A stretch of 49,739 bases of DNA from positions 1-49,739 of the forward strand of contig JAPOWK010000105.1 of assembly GCA_026707665.1 (NCBI GenBank), written 5' to 3'. Of this stretch, positions 1-8,968 are shown piece after piece. A program made the translations under genes and the position numbers. The notes beneath the pieces are model-generated. The model ran no database searches. It was not told the DNA's origin and worked only from the letters and a program-made list of their open reading frames with translations. This DNA is from Chloroflexota bacterium (lineage in GTDB: Bacteria; Chloroflexota; Anaerolineae; Aggregatilineales; Phototrophicaceae). The stretch's first letter is position 1, and each line of letters starts with the position of its first letter.

Positions 1-2
1 CG

Positions 3-782
3 GGCATTCCCGTGGAGAGCAGCAAGGGCGAATGGGGCTTGGGCCAGCATGAGCTGAACATTCGCTATGCCGACCTGCTGACGATGGCTGATCGCCACAC
101 CATCATGAAGCACTGCTTGAAAGAGATTGCGGACGGTCAAGGCAGCAGCGTCACCTTCATGGCGAAACCCTTCAGCGGTCAGGCGGGTTCAAGCTGTCAT
201 ATCCACCTCAGCCTGTTCCGGGGACAAGCGAATGCCTTCCCGGGCGACGATCAGTTAGGTCCGGTGTCGGGATCGGATGTGTTTCGTCACTTCCTGGGTG
301 GCTGGATGGCGCACCTTCACGAACTTATGGTCTTCTATGCGCCGACCATCAATTCATATAAGCGCTATGAAGACGGCTCCTGGGCGCCGACGCGCATCGC
401 TTGGAGTTATGATAATCGCACGGCCGGCTTTCGCGTCGTTGGCTCGGGCGAGAGCCTGCGCATTGAATGCCGCGTGCCGGGCGCCGATTGCAACCCCTAC
501 CTGGCTTATGCGGCGGCGCTGGCGTCGGGTCTTGACGGGATCGCGAATAAGATTGAGCCGCCTGATATATTCGAGGGCGATATCTACGCGGCGCGACATC
601 TACCGCGCGTGCCCTATACGCTTGAGCAGGCGGTCGATACTTTCGAGAGCAGCGAATTTGCGCAGCGGGCATTTGGCGCGGACGTGGTCGAGCACTACGG
701 TCATTTCTTTCGTACTGAGGTGGAGAGCTTTCGCAGCGCGGTGACCGATTGGGAGCGGAAGCGTTATTTTGAACGAATCTAG
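3..782 (+). CDS. Glutamine synthetase family protein, C-terminal part (5' end outside window)
   Basis: The reading frame is open to the left edge (G-I-P before the first possible GTG at 12), so the gene is truncated by the window and only about 260 C-terminal residues are seen. The catalytic-domain motifs of glutamine synthetases are clear: GQHELN near residue 18, SCHIHLS near 62, APTINSYKR near 113, the DNRTAGFRVVG block and the NPYLAYAAALASGLDGI block. The ending (WERKRYFERI) resembles the PuuA/gamma-glutamylamide ligase branch rather than housekeeping GlnA; such enzymes join glutamate to an amine using ATP in the cytoplasm. Substrate cannot be told. It is followed 85 bp later by an SDR dehydrogenase and then an acyl-CoA synthetase on the same strand, which would fit catabolism of an amine or amino acid, but this is inference. 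Confidence 0.88.
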   Translation, partial: GIPVESSKGEWGLGQHELNIRYADLLTMADRHTIMKHCLKEIADGQGSSVTFMAKPFSGQAGSSCHIHLSLFRGQANAFPGDDQLGPVSGSDVFRHFLGGWMAHLHELMVFYAPTINSYKRYEDGSWAPTRIAWSYDNRTAGFRVVGSGESLRIECRVPGADCNPYLAYAAALASGLDGIANKIEPPDIFEGDIYAARHLPRVPYTLEQAVDTFESSEFAQRAFGADVVEHYGHFFRTEVESFRSAVTDWERKRYFERI

Positions 783-798
783 TCTATTGCGAATCCAT

Positions 799-845
799 GT
801 AGGGGCGACTGACGGTCAGTGTCTACGCGACCCTGTGAGTCGCCC
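799..845. repeat. REP-type palindrome with an enlarged loop (nested segment)
   Basis: GTAG at 799-802 is followed by stem GGGCGACT (803-810) pairing perfectly with AGTCGCCC (838-845). In sister copies the loop is 3-5 bases; here it is 27 bases and holds GGTCAGTGTCTACGCGACCC (814-833), itself with GGTC/GACC ends. The same 20-mer occurs at 20157-20176 inside uxaC. The element lies between the glutamine-synthetase-family stop and the SDR ribosome-binding site. Confidence 0.8.
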
Positions 846-867
846 TTCGTTTACAGGGGAGTCCTTT

Positions 868-1641
868 ATGAGACTCAAAGACAAAGTCGCGCTAATCACC
901 GGCGCTGGCAGCGGCATCGGCTACCAGACGGCGCTGCGGCTGGCGGGCGAGGGCGCATCGATCGTAGCTGTGGATATCAACGAAGAGGGCGGGTTGCAAT
1001 GCGTCGCCGATATCGGTCAGCGGGGCGGATCAGCGACTTATGTTCATGCCGATGTGGCGCTGGCGGCGGATTGCGAGAAGATGATCGCTGCGGCCGAAAC
1101 GACCTACGGCAAGCTGGACATCCTTTTCAATAATGCCGGCATCAGCCACGCCGACGATGATGACGCGATCAATACAACGGAAACGGTCTGGGACCAGACG
1201 ATGGCGGTCAATGTCAAAGGCGTCTTTCTCGGTTGCAAGTACGGCATTCCGGCGCTGCAGCGCGCTGGCGGCGGCAGCATCATCAATACGGCCTCCTTCG
1301 TGGCGGTGCTGGGCGCGGCCACCCCACAACTGGCCTATACGGCGAGCAAGGGCGCGGTCTTGGCGATGACGCGCGAGCTGGCGGTGATTCACGCGCAAGA
1401 GAATATCCGCGTCAACGCGCTTTGCCCGGGTCCGCTGCGCACCGAGCTGCTGATGAAATACCTGAACACGGAAGAAAAGAAGCGGCGGCGGCTGGTTCAT
1501 ATTCCGATGGGCCGCTTTGGCGAGGCGCGCGAAATCGCCGATGCCGTTCTCTTCCTGGCGTCGGAGGAGTCCTCCTTCGTCACCGGCAGCACCTTCCTGG
1601 TAGATGGCGGCATCACCGCCGCGTACGTGACGCCGGAATAG
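868..1641 (+). CDS. SDR-family NAD(P)-dependent oxidoreductase
   Basis: A 257-residue classical short-chain dehydrogenase. Cofactor-binding TGAGSGIG lies at residues 11-18, the NNAG motif at 88-91, and the catalytic Ser143, Tyr157 and Lys161 (YTASK) are in place; D39 after the second beta strand favours NAD(H). The C-terminal FVTGSTFLVDGG is typical. The frame is open upstream to 769, but that extension reads through the REP palindrome; ATG 868 is preferred because AGGGGAG lies just upstream and the protein then begins in the usual way (MRLKDKVALITGAG). Substrate unknown. It probably shares a transcript with the gene before it; the next gene has its own promoter. Confidence 0.93.
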   Translation: MRLKDKVALITGAGSGIGYQTALRLAGEGASIVAVDINEEGGLQCVADIGQRGGSATYVHADVALAADCEKMIAAAETTYGKLDILFNNAGISHADDDDAINTTETVWDQTMAVNVKGVFLGCKYGIPALQRAGGGSIINTASFVAVLGAATPQLAYTASKGAVLAMTRELAVIHAQENIRVNALCPGPLRTELLMKYLNTEEKKRRRLVHIPMGRFGEAREIADAVLFLASEESSFVTGSTFLVDGGITAAYVTPE

Positions 1642-1654
1642 TTGCGCACCCCAT

Positions 1655-1689
1655 CCCCCGGCCCCTTCCCCAGCGAGCTAGGGAAGGGG
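1655..1689. repeat. G/C-run palindrome downstream of the SDR gene
   Basis: CCCCTTCCC (1662-1670) pairs with GGGAAGGGG (1681-1689) across a 10-base loop, preceded by further C runs. It belongs to the loose class of C-run/G-run palindromes also seen near 42.47-42.53 kb. It lies just after the SDR stop and could act as a transcript end, but no T run follows, so a terminator is not claimed. Confidence 0.6.
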
Positions 1690-1813
1690 AGCTTGACCTT
1701 GCGAGCACGGTATTCATCAGGTTCCTTGTCCACAGCGAGACGCAAGGTATATTGCGTGGGCGGCGGCATTGTCGCGCGTATGTGTCTACATGAGTTTCCG
1801 AGTTCGGGATTGG

Positions 1814-1842
1814 CTGACAAGCGCGGCGACATCTCTTATAAT
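1814..1842 (+). promoter_or_regulatory. Sigma70-type promoter for the acyl-CoA synthetase gene
   Basis: CTGACA (1814-1819) and TATAAT (1837-1842) are separated by exactly 17 bp, near the E. coli consensus. Transcription would start near 1849, giving a leader of about 50 nt before the AGGGAG ribosome-binding site and ATG 1898. Seen by eye only. Confidence 0.6.
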
Positions 1843-1897
1843 CTGCGGTAGCATTGTTTCGCGCATATCCATGATTCGGCAAGCAGGGAGCTTCTGT

Positions 1898-3517
<1,620 letters not shown>

Positions 3518-3529
3518 GGGAAAATCCTT

Positions 3530-3596
3530 GTAGGGGCGACCAACCGGGTCGCCCGCATCCGGACTGGTTCGGGCGACTTATTAGGCCGCCGCTACA
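3530..3596. repeat. Pair of inverted REP palindromes (BIME-like)
   Basis: Copy 1: GTAG 3530-3533, stem GGGCGACC (3534-3541) with GGTCGCCC (3547-3554), loop AACCG. Copy 2, in opposite orientation and degenerate, runs from GGGCGAC at 3571 to GCCGCCGCTAC near 3594. It fills the gap between the acyl-CoA synthetase and the MR/MLE gene. Confidence 0.75.
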
Positions 3597-3626
3597 TGCG
3601 CCAGTTTTCGAATACACGGAGAAATC

Positions 3627-4808
3627 ATGAAAATCACAGGAATTCGCTCGATACTGTTCGAGCATCAGATGACGCGCCCGATTGGCGATGCCAACAATCC
3701 GCGCGGGCGCGATCAATACGCGGCGCTAGCCGTTTTCCTGGAAACCGATCTGGGTTTGACGGGCGTGTCGCTGGGCAATCCGGGGCAGCAGGGCGATATC
3801 CACGCCATGGTGGAGAATCTGCTCGTCGGGCGGGATCCGCGCGGCGTGGTCGGGCTTTGGCAGCGCATGGCCGATTTCGCCTTCAAAGGCGGCAACCGCG
3901 GCGCGATCACCGATGTCATCGGCGCGCTGGATGTGGCGCTCTGGGACCTCAAAGCCAAGGCAAATGGCGAGCCGCTCTGGAAGACGCTGGGCGCTTCCAG
4001 CCGGGCGGTCAAAGCTTATGCCAGCGGCATCGACCTCTGCCTGAATGATGATGAGATCCGGGCATTCTACACAAGGCAGGCGGCGCTCGGCATTTGCATC
4101 GGCAAGCTCAAAGTAGGGCTGGATCGCGAGGGCGATCTGCGGCGCATTTCTCTCATGCGCGAGGCGCTGGCGACATCCGGCAAGGACCCGATCCTGCTGG
4201 TCGACTCAAACGAATATTGGTCGCCCAAGCAGGCGATCCAGCATATCCGCTATTTTGAACGCCACCATGAGCTCTTCTGGGCCGAGGAGCCGGCGCGGCG
4301 CTGGGATTACACCGGCTTGCGCCAGGTGTCGCAGTCGGTGAATGCGGCGGTCGCCACCGGCGAGAACCTCGATGACGCCGCCGACTTCCGCGCATTGATC
4401 GCGCATCAAGCGGCTGATATCTTGCAGATCGGCGTTGGCGCGGGCGGGATCACCGGCGCCATGCGGATCGCGCAGATGGCCGACGGCTTCGACCTGCCGG
4501 TCTCGGTGATGAATTGCCCCGGGAATTACATGGCGCATTTCGCCGCCGTGTTGCCCAACCACATTTGGATGGAAGTGGTGGATGCGGGGATGGACCGGAG
4601 CTTCGACCACGACAGCCGGATTGAAGATGGCTACATCATCCTGGGCGATACGCCCGGCAACGGGATTCAGTTTGATATGGAGAAGTTGGAGCAATTCCGC
4701 GTGACGGCGCGGTCGGCTAGCGCGGCGCCGAGTCCCTGGGGCCGGCGGCGTGGCGGGGGCTTGTTTGTGGTGGGCGAGGGAGAGCCGGAGGAGGCGGGGG
4801 AGGAGTGA
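3627..4808 (+). CDS. Mandelate racemase / muconate lactonizing enzyme family protein
   Basis: A 393-residue enolase-superfamily enzyme; such proteins abstract a proton alpha to a carboxylate with Mg2+ to racemise, dehydrate or cycloisomerise acids. Visible landmarks: KLKVG near residues 160-164 (the Lys-x-Lys-like base on strand 2), metal ligands D in LLVDSNEYW (about 192), E in WAEEPA (about 219) and E in ATGEN (about 246). ATG 3627 has GGAG just upstream. The last about 30 residues (from about residue 363: Arg, Gly and Glu rich) do not look like the family's C-terminus and are encoded by a G-rich stretch; the functional fold probably ends near FRVTAR. A sugar-acid dehydratase is plausible given the uronate genes elsewhere in the window, but substrate is unknown. 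Confidence 0.9.
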   Translation: MKITGIRSILFEHQMTRPIGDANNPRGRDQYAALAVFLETDLGLTGVSLGNPGQQGDIHAMVENLLVGRDPRGVVGLWQRMADFAFKGGNRGAITDVIGALDVALWDLKAKANGEPLWKTLGASSRAVKAYASGIDLCLNDDEIRAFYTRQAALGICIGKLKVGLDREGDLRRISLMREALATSGKDPILLVDSNEYWSPKQAIQHIRYFERHHELFWAEEPARRWDYTGLRQVSQSVNAAVATGENLDDAADFRALIAHQAADILQIGVGAGGITGAMRIAQMADGFDLPVSVMNCPGNYMAHFAAVLPNHIWMEVVDAGMDRSFDHDSRIEDGYIILGDTPGNGIQFDMEKLEQFRVTARSASAAPSPWGRRRGGGLFVVGEGEPEEAGEE

Positions 4809-4858
4809 GGGGCGATAACCAACTGCCACTCGAATCTAGCAGAGCGTAGAGGACTCTG

Positions 4859-5041
4859 TTACTGACTTATTGCTTTTTGTCGCAATTTGGGCAGTGACCA
4901 AATGCGACCTTCATCTATAACCCCGAAGGAAGGTTCTGGCTTTGGTAACGTGGAATCCGGTTGCTTGCTGTCTCTGTCGATGTCAGTTTGCTTCTCCGCA
5001 GGCCGCAGAGGCAGATTCTCATCATGGTTTTTCTTAGGCAT
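4859..5041 (-). CDS. Small hydrophilic protein with PEPSFG motif (paralogue A)
   Basis: A 60-residue, charged, probably disordered protein, too small to name. It starts at ATG 5041 with GGAG six bases upstream (5051-5048 on the minus strand). Support for being real is its resemblance to the minus-strand protein at 5665-5862: both have Q-T-D near the middle, a D-S-x-x-P stretch and the motif P-x-P-E-P-S-F-G, and both have GTTACCA in their leaders. The start codon is only 20 bp from that of the plus-strand membrane protein at 5062, so the two leaders overlap head to head. No function is proposed. Confidence 0.45.
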   Translation of the reverse strand: MPKKNHDENLPLRPAEKQTDIDRDSKQPDSTLPKPEPSFGVIDEGRIWSLPKLRQKAISQ

Positions 5042-5061
5042 TGGTAACTCCAGAGGAAACC

Positions 5062-5616
5062 GTGACCGATCCAAATGCAAAACTAAGTTATCAGCAACTA
5101 AGTGTGCTAGACCTGCCAAAAGCCCACGTGCAGTCTCAGAGAGACGCCATCAAGACATTGGAGAGCAAGGCACAGCACAACTTTACCATCATCAACATTA
5201 TAGTCGCAATTGTCGCGGCGCTCAACCTTGAGTTAGGAGCAGCAGACGAAATACAACAAATCATTAACGAGCGTCCGCTGCTTGTTTTGGTTTTTGTCGG
5301 CTATATGGTGGTTGTTTACTTGTCAATCAGAACGCTTGTGCTTCGCACACAAGCAACGGAGCCCATGGAAGTTTCACTGGAGAACGCTCAAGAATGGTCA
5401 AGGTGCGGTCTCGAACATCACTACGATATCTTGATGAAATCGTATGTGCAGATCCACGAACACAATCACACGATTGTTGAATTGAAAGGGCGCAGAGTTC
5501 AATGGGCGCATAGACTGATAGCCGCAACAGTCGCATTGGTGATTCTAGAGGCATCAGGATTGTGGCCGCAAATCGCAAGCTTAGCGGAAAACGTGTTAAG
5601 CCTATTGCGACGCTAA
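5062..5616 (+). CDS. Hypothetical two-helix membrane protein
   Basis: A 184-residue protein with no family I recognise. Two hydrophobic segments: a hairpin-like region around IINIIVAIVAAL (about residues 42-53) plus LLVLVFVGYMVVVYLSI (about 74-90), and a C-terminal segment LIAATVALVILEASGLW (about 154-170). Between them lies a soluble helical region rich in His, Glu and Lys. The frame is open to TTG 5041, but GTG 5062 is preferred (AGAGGA four bases upstream). Codon use is less GC-biased than the neighbours. It sits between two related minus-strand mini-genes. Confidence 0.6.
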   Translation: MTDPNAKLSYQQLSVLDLPKAHVQSQRDAIKTLESKAQHNFTIINIIVAIVAALNLELGAADEIQQIINERPLLVLVFVGYMVVVYLSIRTLVLRTQATEPMEVSLENAQEWSRCGLEHHYDILMKSYVQIHEHNHTIVELKGRRVQWAHRLIAATVALVILEASGLWPQIASLAENVLSLLRR

Positions 5617-5664
5617 GGCGAAATCTTTACGGATTATCCAACTCCGCATTCGCGCAGCAAGTCG

Positions 5665-5862
5665 TCAATCCGCTTGATCGCCTTTCTCGGCAAATCGAGA
5701 TGGTTTTCTGGGCGCCTCCTTCTTGTGGGTTCCAAAGGAAGGTTCTGGCATTGGTCTTGATTCAACAGCTTGAGACTGTGGCGAAGTGCTATCATTGCTC
5801 GCATCGGTTTGACTATTAGATGATAATTGGGGCTGATTTCCACCTTGGTTTTCTTCTGACAT
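5665..5862 (-). CDS. Small hydrophilic protein with PEPSFG motif (paralogue B)
   Basis: A 65-residue Ser/Gln/Asn-rich, probably disordered protein from ATG 5862 (GAGG five bases upstream). Its P-M-P-E-P-S-F-G matches P-K-P-E-P-S-F-G of the protein at 4859-5041, and the middle S-Q-T-D / D-S-T-S-P resembles that protein as well; the DNA under the motif (GGAAGGTTCTGGC) is shared. The frame stays open upstream to 6000, but the conserved part starts here. Function unknown. Confidence 0.45.
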   Translation of the reverse strand: MSEENQGGNQPQLSSNSQTDASNDSTSPQSQAVESRPMPEPSFGTHKKEAPRKPSRFAEKGDQAD

Positions 5863-6049
5863 TTTTGCCTCGTTGGTAACTGCACTTTGCCAAGACAAAT
5901 ATACGCTTGAGATACTACAGCGGAGAATATCGAGGTTGCCGCCGCAGCAAAGTCTGTTTTTCACGGAAGACCTCGCGAATCTCAAATAAAAAGACGACAC
6001 AAAGGCCGCCTTATAATAGCTAACTGATAGCTATCGTGGAAAACGCCGC

Positions 6050-6277
6050 TTATCCTTTTGGCGGATGGGAGTCGTTTCCATAACTGTTTCTTTCACGAAT
6101 CTTGCCATCGCGGCCGCGAATAAAGACTTCAGAACCTTGATTGCGCACAATTTCTCTGGCGGCTTCAAATGCCTCATTTTGCGTTGACTTAACAACAGTG
6201 TCACGCGAATTGTTTTCGCCACGTACAGCCCAGCCATCTTCGCGCTTGACTACGTGTTGGTTTTTACCTTTTGCCAT
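6050..6277 (-). CDS. DUF2188-like small protein
   Basis: A 75-residue protein beginning MAKGKNQHVVKREDGWAV, with the pattern of DUF2188: H-V-V-x-R-E-D-G-W-A-V, then a central helix (T-Q-N-E-A-F-E-A-A-R-E-I) and a short strand E-V-F-I-R-G-R-D-G-K-I. These are widespread small cytosolic proteins of unknown function. A perfect AGGAGGT lies six bases before ATG 6277, so the start is firm. It is the rightmost of three minus-strand small genes in this AT-richer patch. Confidence 0.8.
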   Translation of the reverse strand: MAKGKNQHVVKREDGWAVRGENNSRDTVVKSTQNEAFEAAREIVRNQGSEVFIRGRDGKIRERNSYGNDSHPPKG

Positions 6278-6377
6278 GATGTACCTCCTGTCAATTCAAG
6301 CGACATAATAGTATTTGGTTTGCCACCTGTCAACTCATGCGTTCTAATTTCCAGTAACTGTACCGCGCTACAGAATA

Positions 6378-6405
6378 AACTCTGTGTCCTCTGTGTCTCT
6401 GTGGC
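6378..6405. repeat. CACAGAG-type intergenic repeat
   Basis: On the minus strand this reads CACAGAG three times at 9-10 base spacing (separated by AC/GA pairs). A diverged copy with the same rhythm is at 9441-9468. The rest of the 6278-6461 gap shows no gene; it holds the DUF2188 leader and the leader of the ThDP enzyme. Confidence 0.5.
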
Positions 6406-6461
6406 AAATAAAATATGTGGTAAAACATCAATCAATCCAAGCACGAACAGGAGACGCCAAC

Positions 6462-8093
6462 TTGCCCCACAAAACAGGCGGCGAAGCAACCGTTGAAGCC
6501 TTGATCGCCCACGGCGTCCATACCCTTTTCGGGCTGCCCGGCATCCAGAACGACTGGCTCTACAACGCGCTTTTCGACAACCGCGACCAAATCCGCGTCA
6601 TCCACACGCGCCACGAGCAAGGCTGCGCTTACATGGCGCTCGGTTTCGCCTTAGCGACTGGCGAACCGGGTGTCTTCAATGTCGTGCCGGGACCAGGCTT
6701 GCTCAATGCGACGGCGGGCATGGCGACTGCTTATGCGCTGAACGCCAAGGTCTTCTGCTTGACCGGGCAGATCCTCAGCCGCAACATCGGCAAAGGCATT
6801 GGCGACTTGCACGAGATTCCGCATCAAGATGAAGTCTTGCGCGGGCTGACCAAGTGGAACGACATTGTTCTACATCCGAGCGATGCCGGGCGTAAGGTGG
6901 CGCAAGCATTTCACGAGTTGGCATCGGGACGTCCACGGCCGGTGGCGCTGGAGATACCGCCCGATGTCTTGAAGCGGCGCGCTGCTGTGCCGGAAACGCC
7001 GGACCCGTGGAAACCATTTGCGCCTCCGGTGGATGCCGGCGCGATTGAGACGGCCGGTCAGTGGCTTGGCGCGGCCGAGCGACCCATGATCTTCGTCGGC
7101 AGCGGGGCGCAAGGCGTCAGCGCCGAGGTCGGGCAGTTGGCCGAGATGCTGCAAGCGCCGGTAGTCGCTTATCGCACCGGCCTGGGTGTGCTCAACAGTC
7201 GCAATCCGCTGAGTTTGAAAATGCCGGAGGCACATGCCTATTACAAAGCGACCGATGTCGTGCTGGCGATCGGCAGCCACATGCGGACGCCGCTGCAGCG
7301 CTGGGGAACCGACCGCAATTTGAAGATCATTCGCATTGATGTGGACAGCGACGCCATGCACCGCATTCAGCAACCCGATCTGCCGATTGTGGCGCGGGCG
7401 GAAGACGCGCTGCCGCCATTGCTGGACGCGGCCGACAGGCACAACCGAAAACGGGCGTCGCGCGCGGCGCAGATGCGCGAACTGAAGGCGGATTGGGCGA
7501 AGACCAGCGCCTATCTGGAACCGCAGAGGAGCTATCTGGCGATTATTCGCGAGGAATTGGGCGAAGACGGCATCTTTGTTGATGAGCTGACGCAGATGGG
7601 TTATGCCGCGCGCATCATCATGCCGATCTACAAACCGCGGACTTACTTGAGCAGCGGCTATCAGGGCACGCTGGGTTATGGCTTTCCGACGGCTTTGGGC
7701 GCCAAGGTGGCTCGGCCCGATGTGCCGGTGCTGTCCATCGCCGGCGACGGCGGATTCATGTTCAGCGTAGGGGAATTGGCGACTGCTGTGCAGCACCGGA
7801 TTCCGCTGGTGGCCATCATCTTCAACAATGATGCCTATGGCAACGTGCGCACGATGCAAATTCGCGATTATGACGAACGCGTGATCGCCACGGATTTGGT
7901 CAATCCCGACTTCGTGAAACTGGGTGAATCATTCGGCGCCAATGCCTTCCGCGCCGAAGATGAAGGGCAACTGCGGACGGCGATGCGCTATGGCTTCGCC
8001 AGTGAGTTGCCGACGATCATTGAAGTGCCGATCGGCGAGACGCCCAGCCTCGACCGCCTGCGCGATCAGGGTCGGGTTCGTCCGCCGCGCTGA
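6462..8093 (+). CDS. Thiamine-diphosphate-dependent enzyme (acetolactate synthase / benzoylformate decarboxylase family)
   Basis: A 543-residue ThDP enzyme with the three expected domains: N-terminal pyrimidine-binding domain with the cofactor-activating Glu52 in HEQG, a central FAD/nucleotide-like domain, and a C-terminal pyrophosphate-binding domain with GDGGF near residue 428 followed about 25 residues later by the NN of the GDG...NN motif. It probably decarboxylates a 2-oxo acid or joins two carbonyl compounds; the substrate is not evident. The start is taken as TTG 6462 because AGGAG lies eight bases upstream and family homology begins at GGEATVEALIAHGV; the ATG at 6384 lies in the CACAGAG repeat. 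Followed 14 bp later by a P-loop protein, likely one operon. Confidence 0.9.
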   Translation: MPHKTGGEATVEALIAHGVHTLFGLPGIQNDWLYNALFDNRDQIRVIHTRHEQGCAYMALGFALATGEPGVFNVVPGPGLLNATAGMATAYALNAKVFCLTGQILSRNIGKGIGDLHEIPHQDEVLRGLTKWNDIVLHPSDAGRKVAQAFHELASGRPRPVALEIPPDVLKRRAAVPETPDPWKPFAPPVDAGAIETAGQWLGAAERPMIFVGSGAQGVSAEVGQLAEMLQAPVVAYRTGLGVLNSRNPLSLKMPEAHAYYKATDVVLAIGSHMRTPLQRWGTDRNLKIIRIDVDSDAMHRIQQPDLPIVARAEDALPPLLDAADRHNRKRASRAAQMRELKADWAKTSAYLEPQRSYLAIIREELGEDGIFVDELTQMGYAARIIMPIYKPRTYLSSGYQGTLGYGFPTALGAKVARPDVPVLSIAGDGGFMFSVGELATAVQHRIPLVAIIFNNDAYGNVRTMQIRDYDERVIATDLVNPDFVKLGESFGANAFRAEDEGQLRTAMRYGFASELPTIIEVPIGETPSLDRLRDQGRVRPPR

Positions 8094-8107
8094 GCGGGAA
8101 ACGCTCG

Positions 8108-8953
8108 ATGTCCCCATTAATTCTCGAGCCCGCGAGCCTGCTGTATCGCAGGTTCTCGCAACTGATCGCGGACGCCGATCTTGTCTTCTTCGCCGGGCTG
8201 CCGGGGGTGGGCAAGAGCCTGCTCCTGCAGCAGATGACCTTGATGGCGCAGGCTGGCGGACGCCGTGCCACGCTTCTGCAATGGGATACCGCGCGCCAAC
8301 CTTTCGAGACGGACCGTTATCCGCTATCAGAGGGCGCCACCCATCCGCTGGTGATCCGAGCGACGGGCCTCTGGCTGCGCCGGGCGCTGCTAGATTGGGA
8401 TGCGCAGGCCGGGAAACCACAGGACATGCTCATCGGCGAAGTGCCTTTGAATGGCGGTCGCTTCATGGAAGTCGCTTGGTCCATCGCCGACGAGGCTGAG
8501 TCGCTGTTGAGCAATGAGCGGACACAGTTCCTCATACCCGTGCCGTCACGGTCAGTTCGCGCCTTGATCGAAGCCAAAAGGGAGCGATCGATCGCCGAGC
8601 CACAGCACGAGAACGAAGCCCATGACGCGCCGCCGGATTTGCTGCGTGCGCTTTGGCTGGACGTTTATCGCGTGGGCGTGGCGCTGGGATTGGCGCCGCC
8701 GACCACGAGCGACGCGCCTTATTCGCCCGCCGTGTATGAAGCCGTCTATAGCCATTTGCTGCAGCACCGACAGGCGCAGGTTTTGCCCATCGACGAGCCG
8801 CTGCAGCCGACCGCCTCGGTTTACGACCAGGCTGAGCCGCTTCCCTTTCTGCGGGCGACTGCTGCCCAAGCGGAGACAATCCTCGCGGACGTGGAAGCAT
8901 CATTGGCGCCGGAGGCTGCCATTGCCGCCGCTGCTAGCTGGTATGAAGTCTGA
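8108..8953 (+). CDS. P-loop NTPase/kinase-like protein of unknown function
   Basis: A 281-residue soluble protein with a clear Walker A motif GLPGVGKS at about residues 31-38, preceded by a hydrophobic strand (LVFFAGLP). A candidate second strand with an acidic residue is DMLIGEVPL. The C-terminal half is Ala/Pro rich without recognisable motif. It could be a small-molecule kinase or a regulatory ATPase. Only 14 bp separate it from the ThDP enzyme, so the two are probably cotranscribed; it converges with the RidA-like gene on the other strand. Confidence 0.7.
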   Translation: MSPLILEPASLLYRRFSQLIADADLVFFAGLPGVGKSLLLQQMTLMAQAGGRRATLLQWDTARQPFETDRYPLSEGATHPLVIRATGLWLRRALLDWDAQAGKPQDMLIGEVPLNGGRFMEVAWSIADEAESLLSNERTQFLIPVPSRSVRALIEAKRERSIAEPQHENEAHDAPPDLLRALWLDVYRVGVALGLAPPTTSDAPYSPAVYEAVYSHLLQHRQAQVLPIDEPLQPTASVYDQAEPLPFLRATAAQAETILADVEASLAPEAAIAAAASWYEV

Positions 8954-8968
8954 CTACCGCCAACTGCC

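Noticed and set aside
769..867. N-terminal extension of the SDR gene from an upstream in-frame start
   Set aside because: The extension is REP-derived, overlaps the preceding gene, and has no RBS; ATG 868 has AGGGGAG.
6870..7859. 329-codon open frame on the minus strand opposite the ThDP enzyme
   Set aside because: Antisense shadow; the plus-strand product has complete family motifs.
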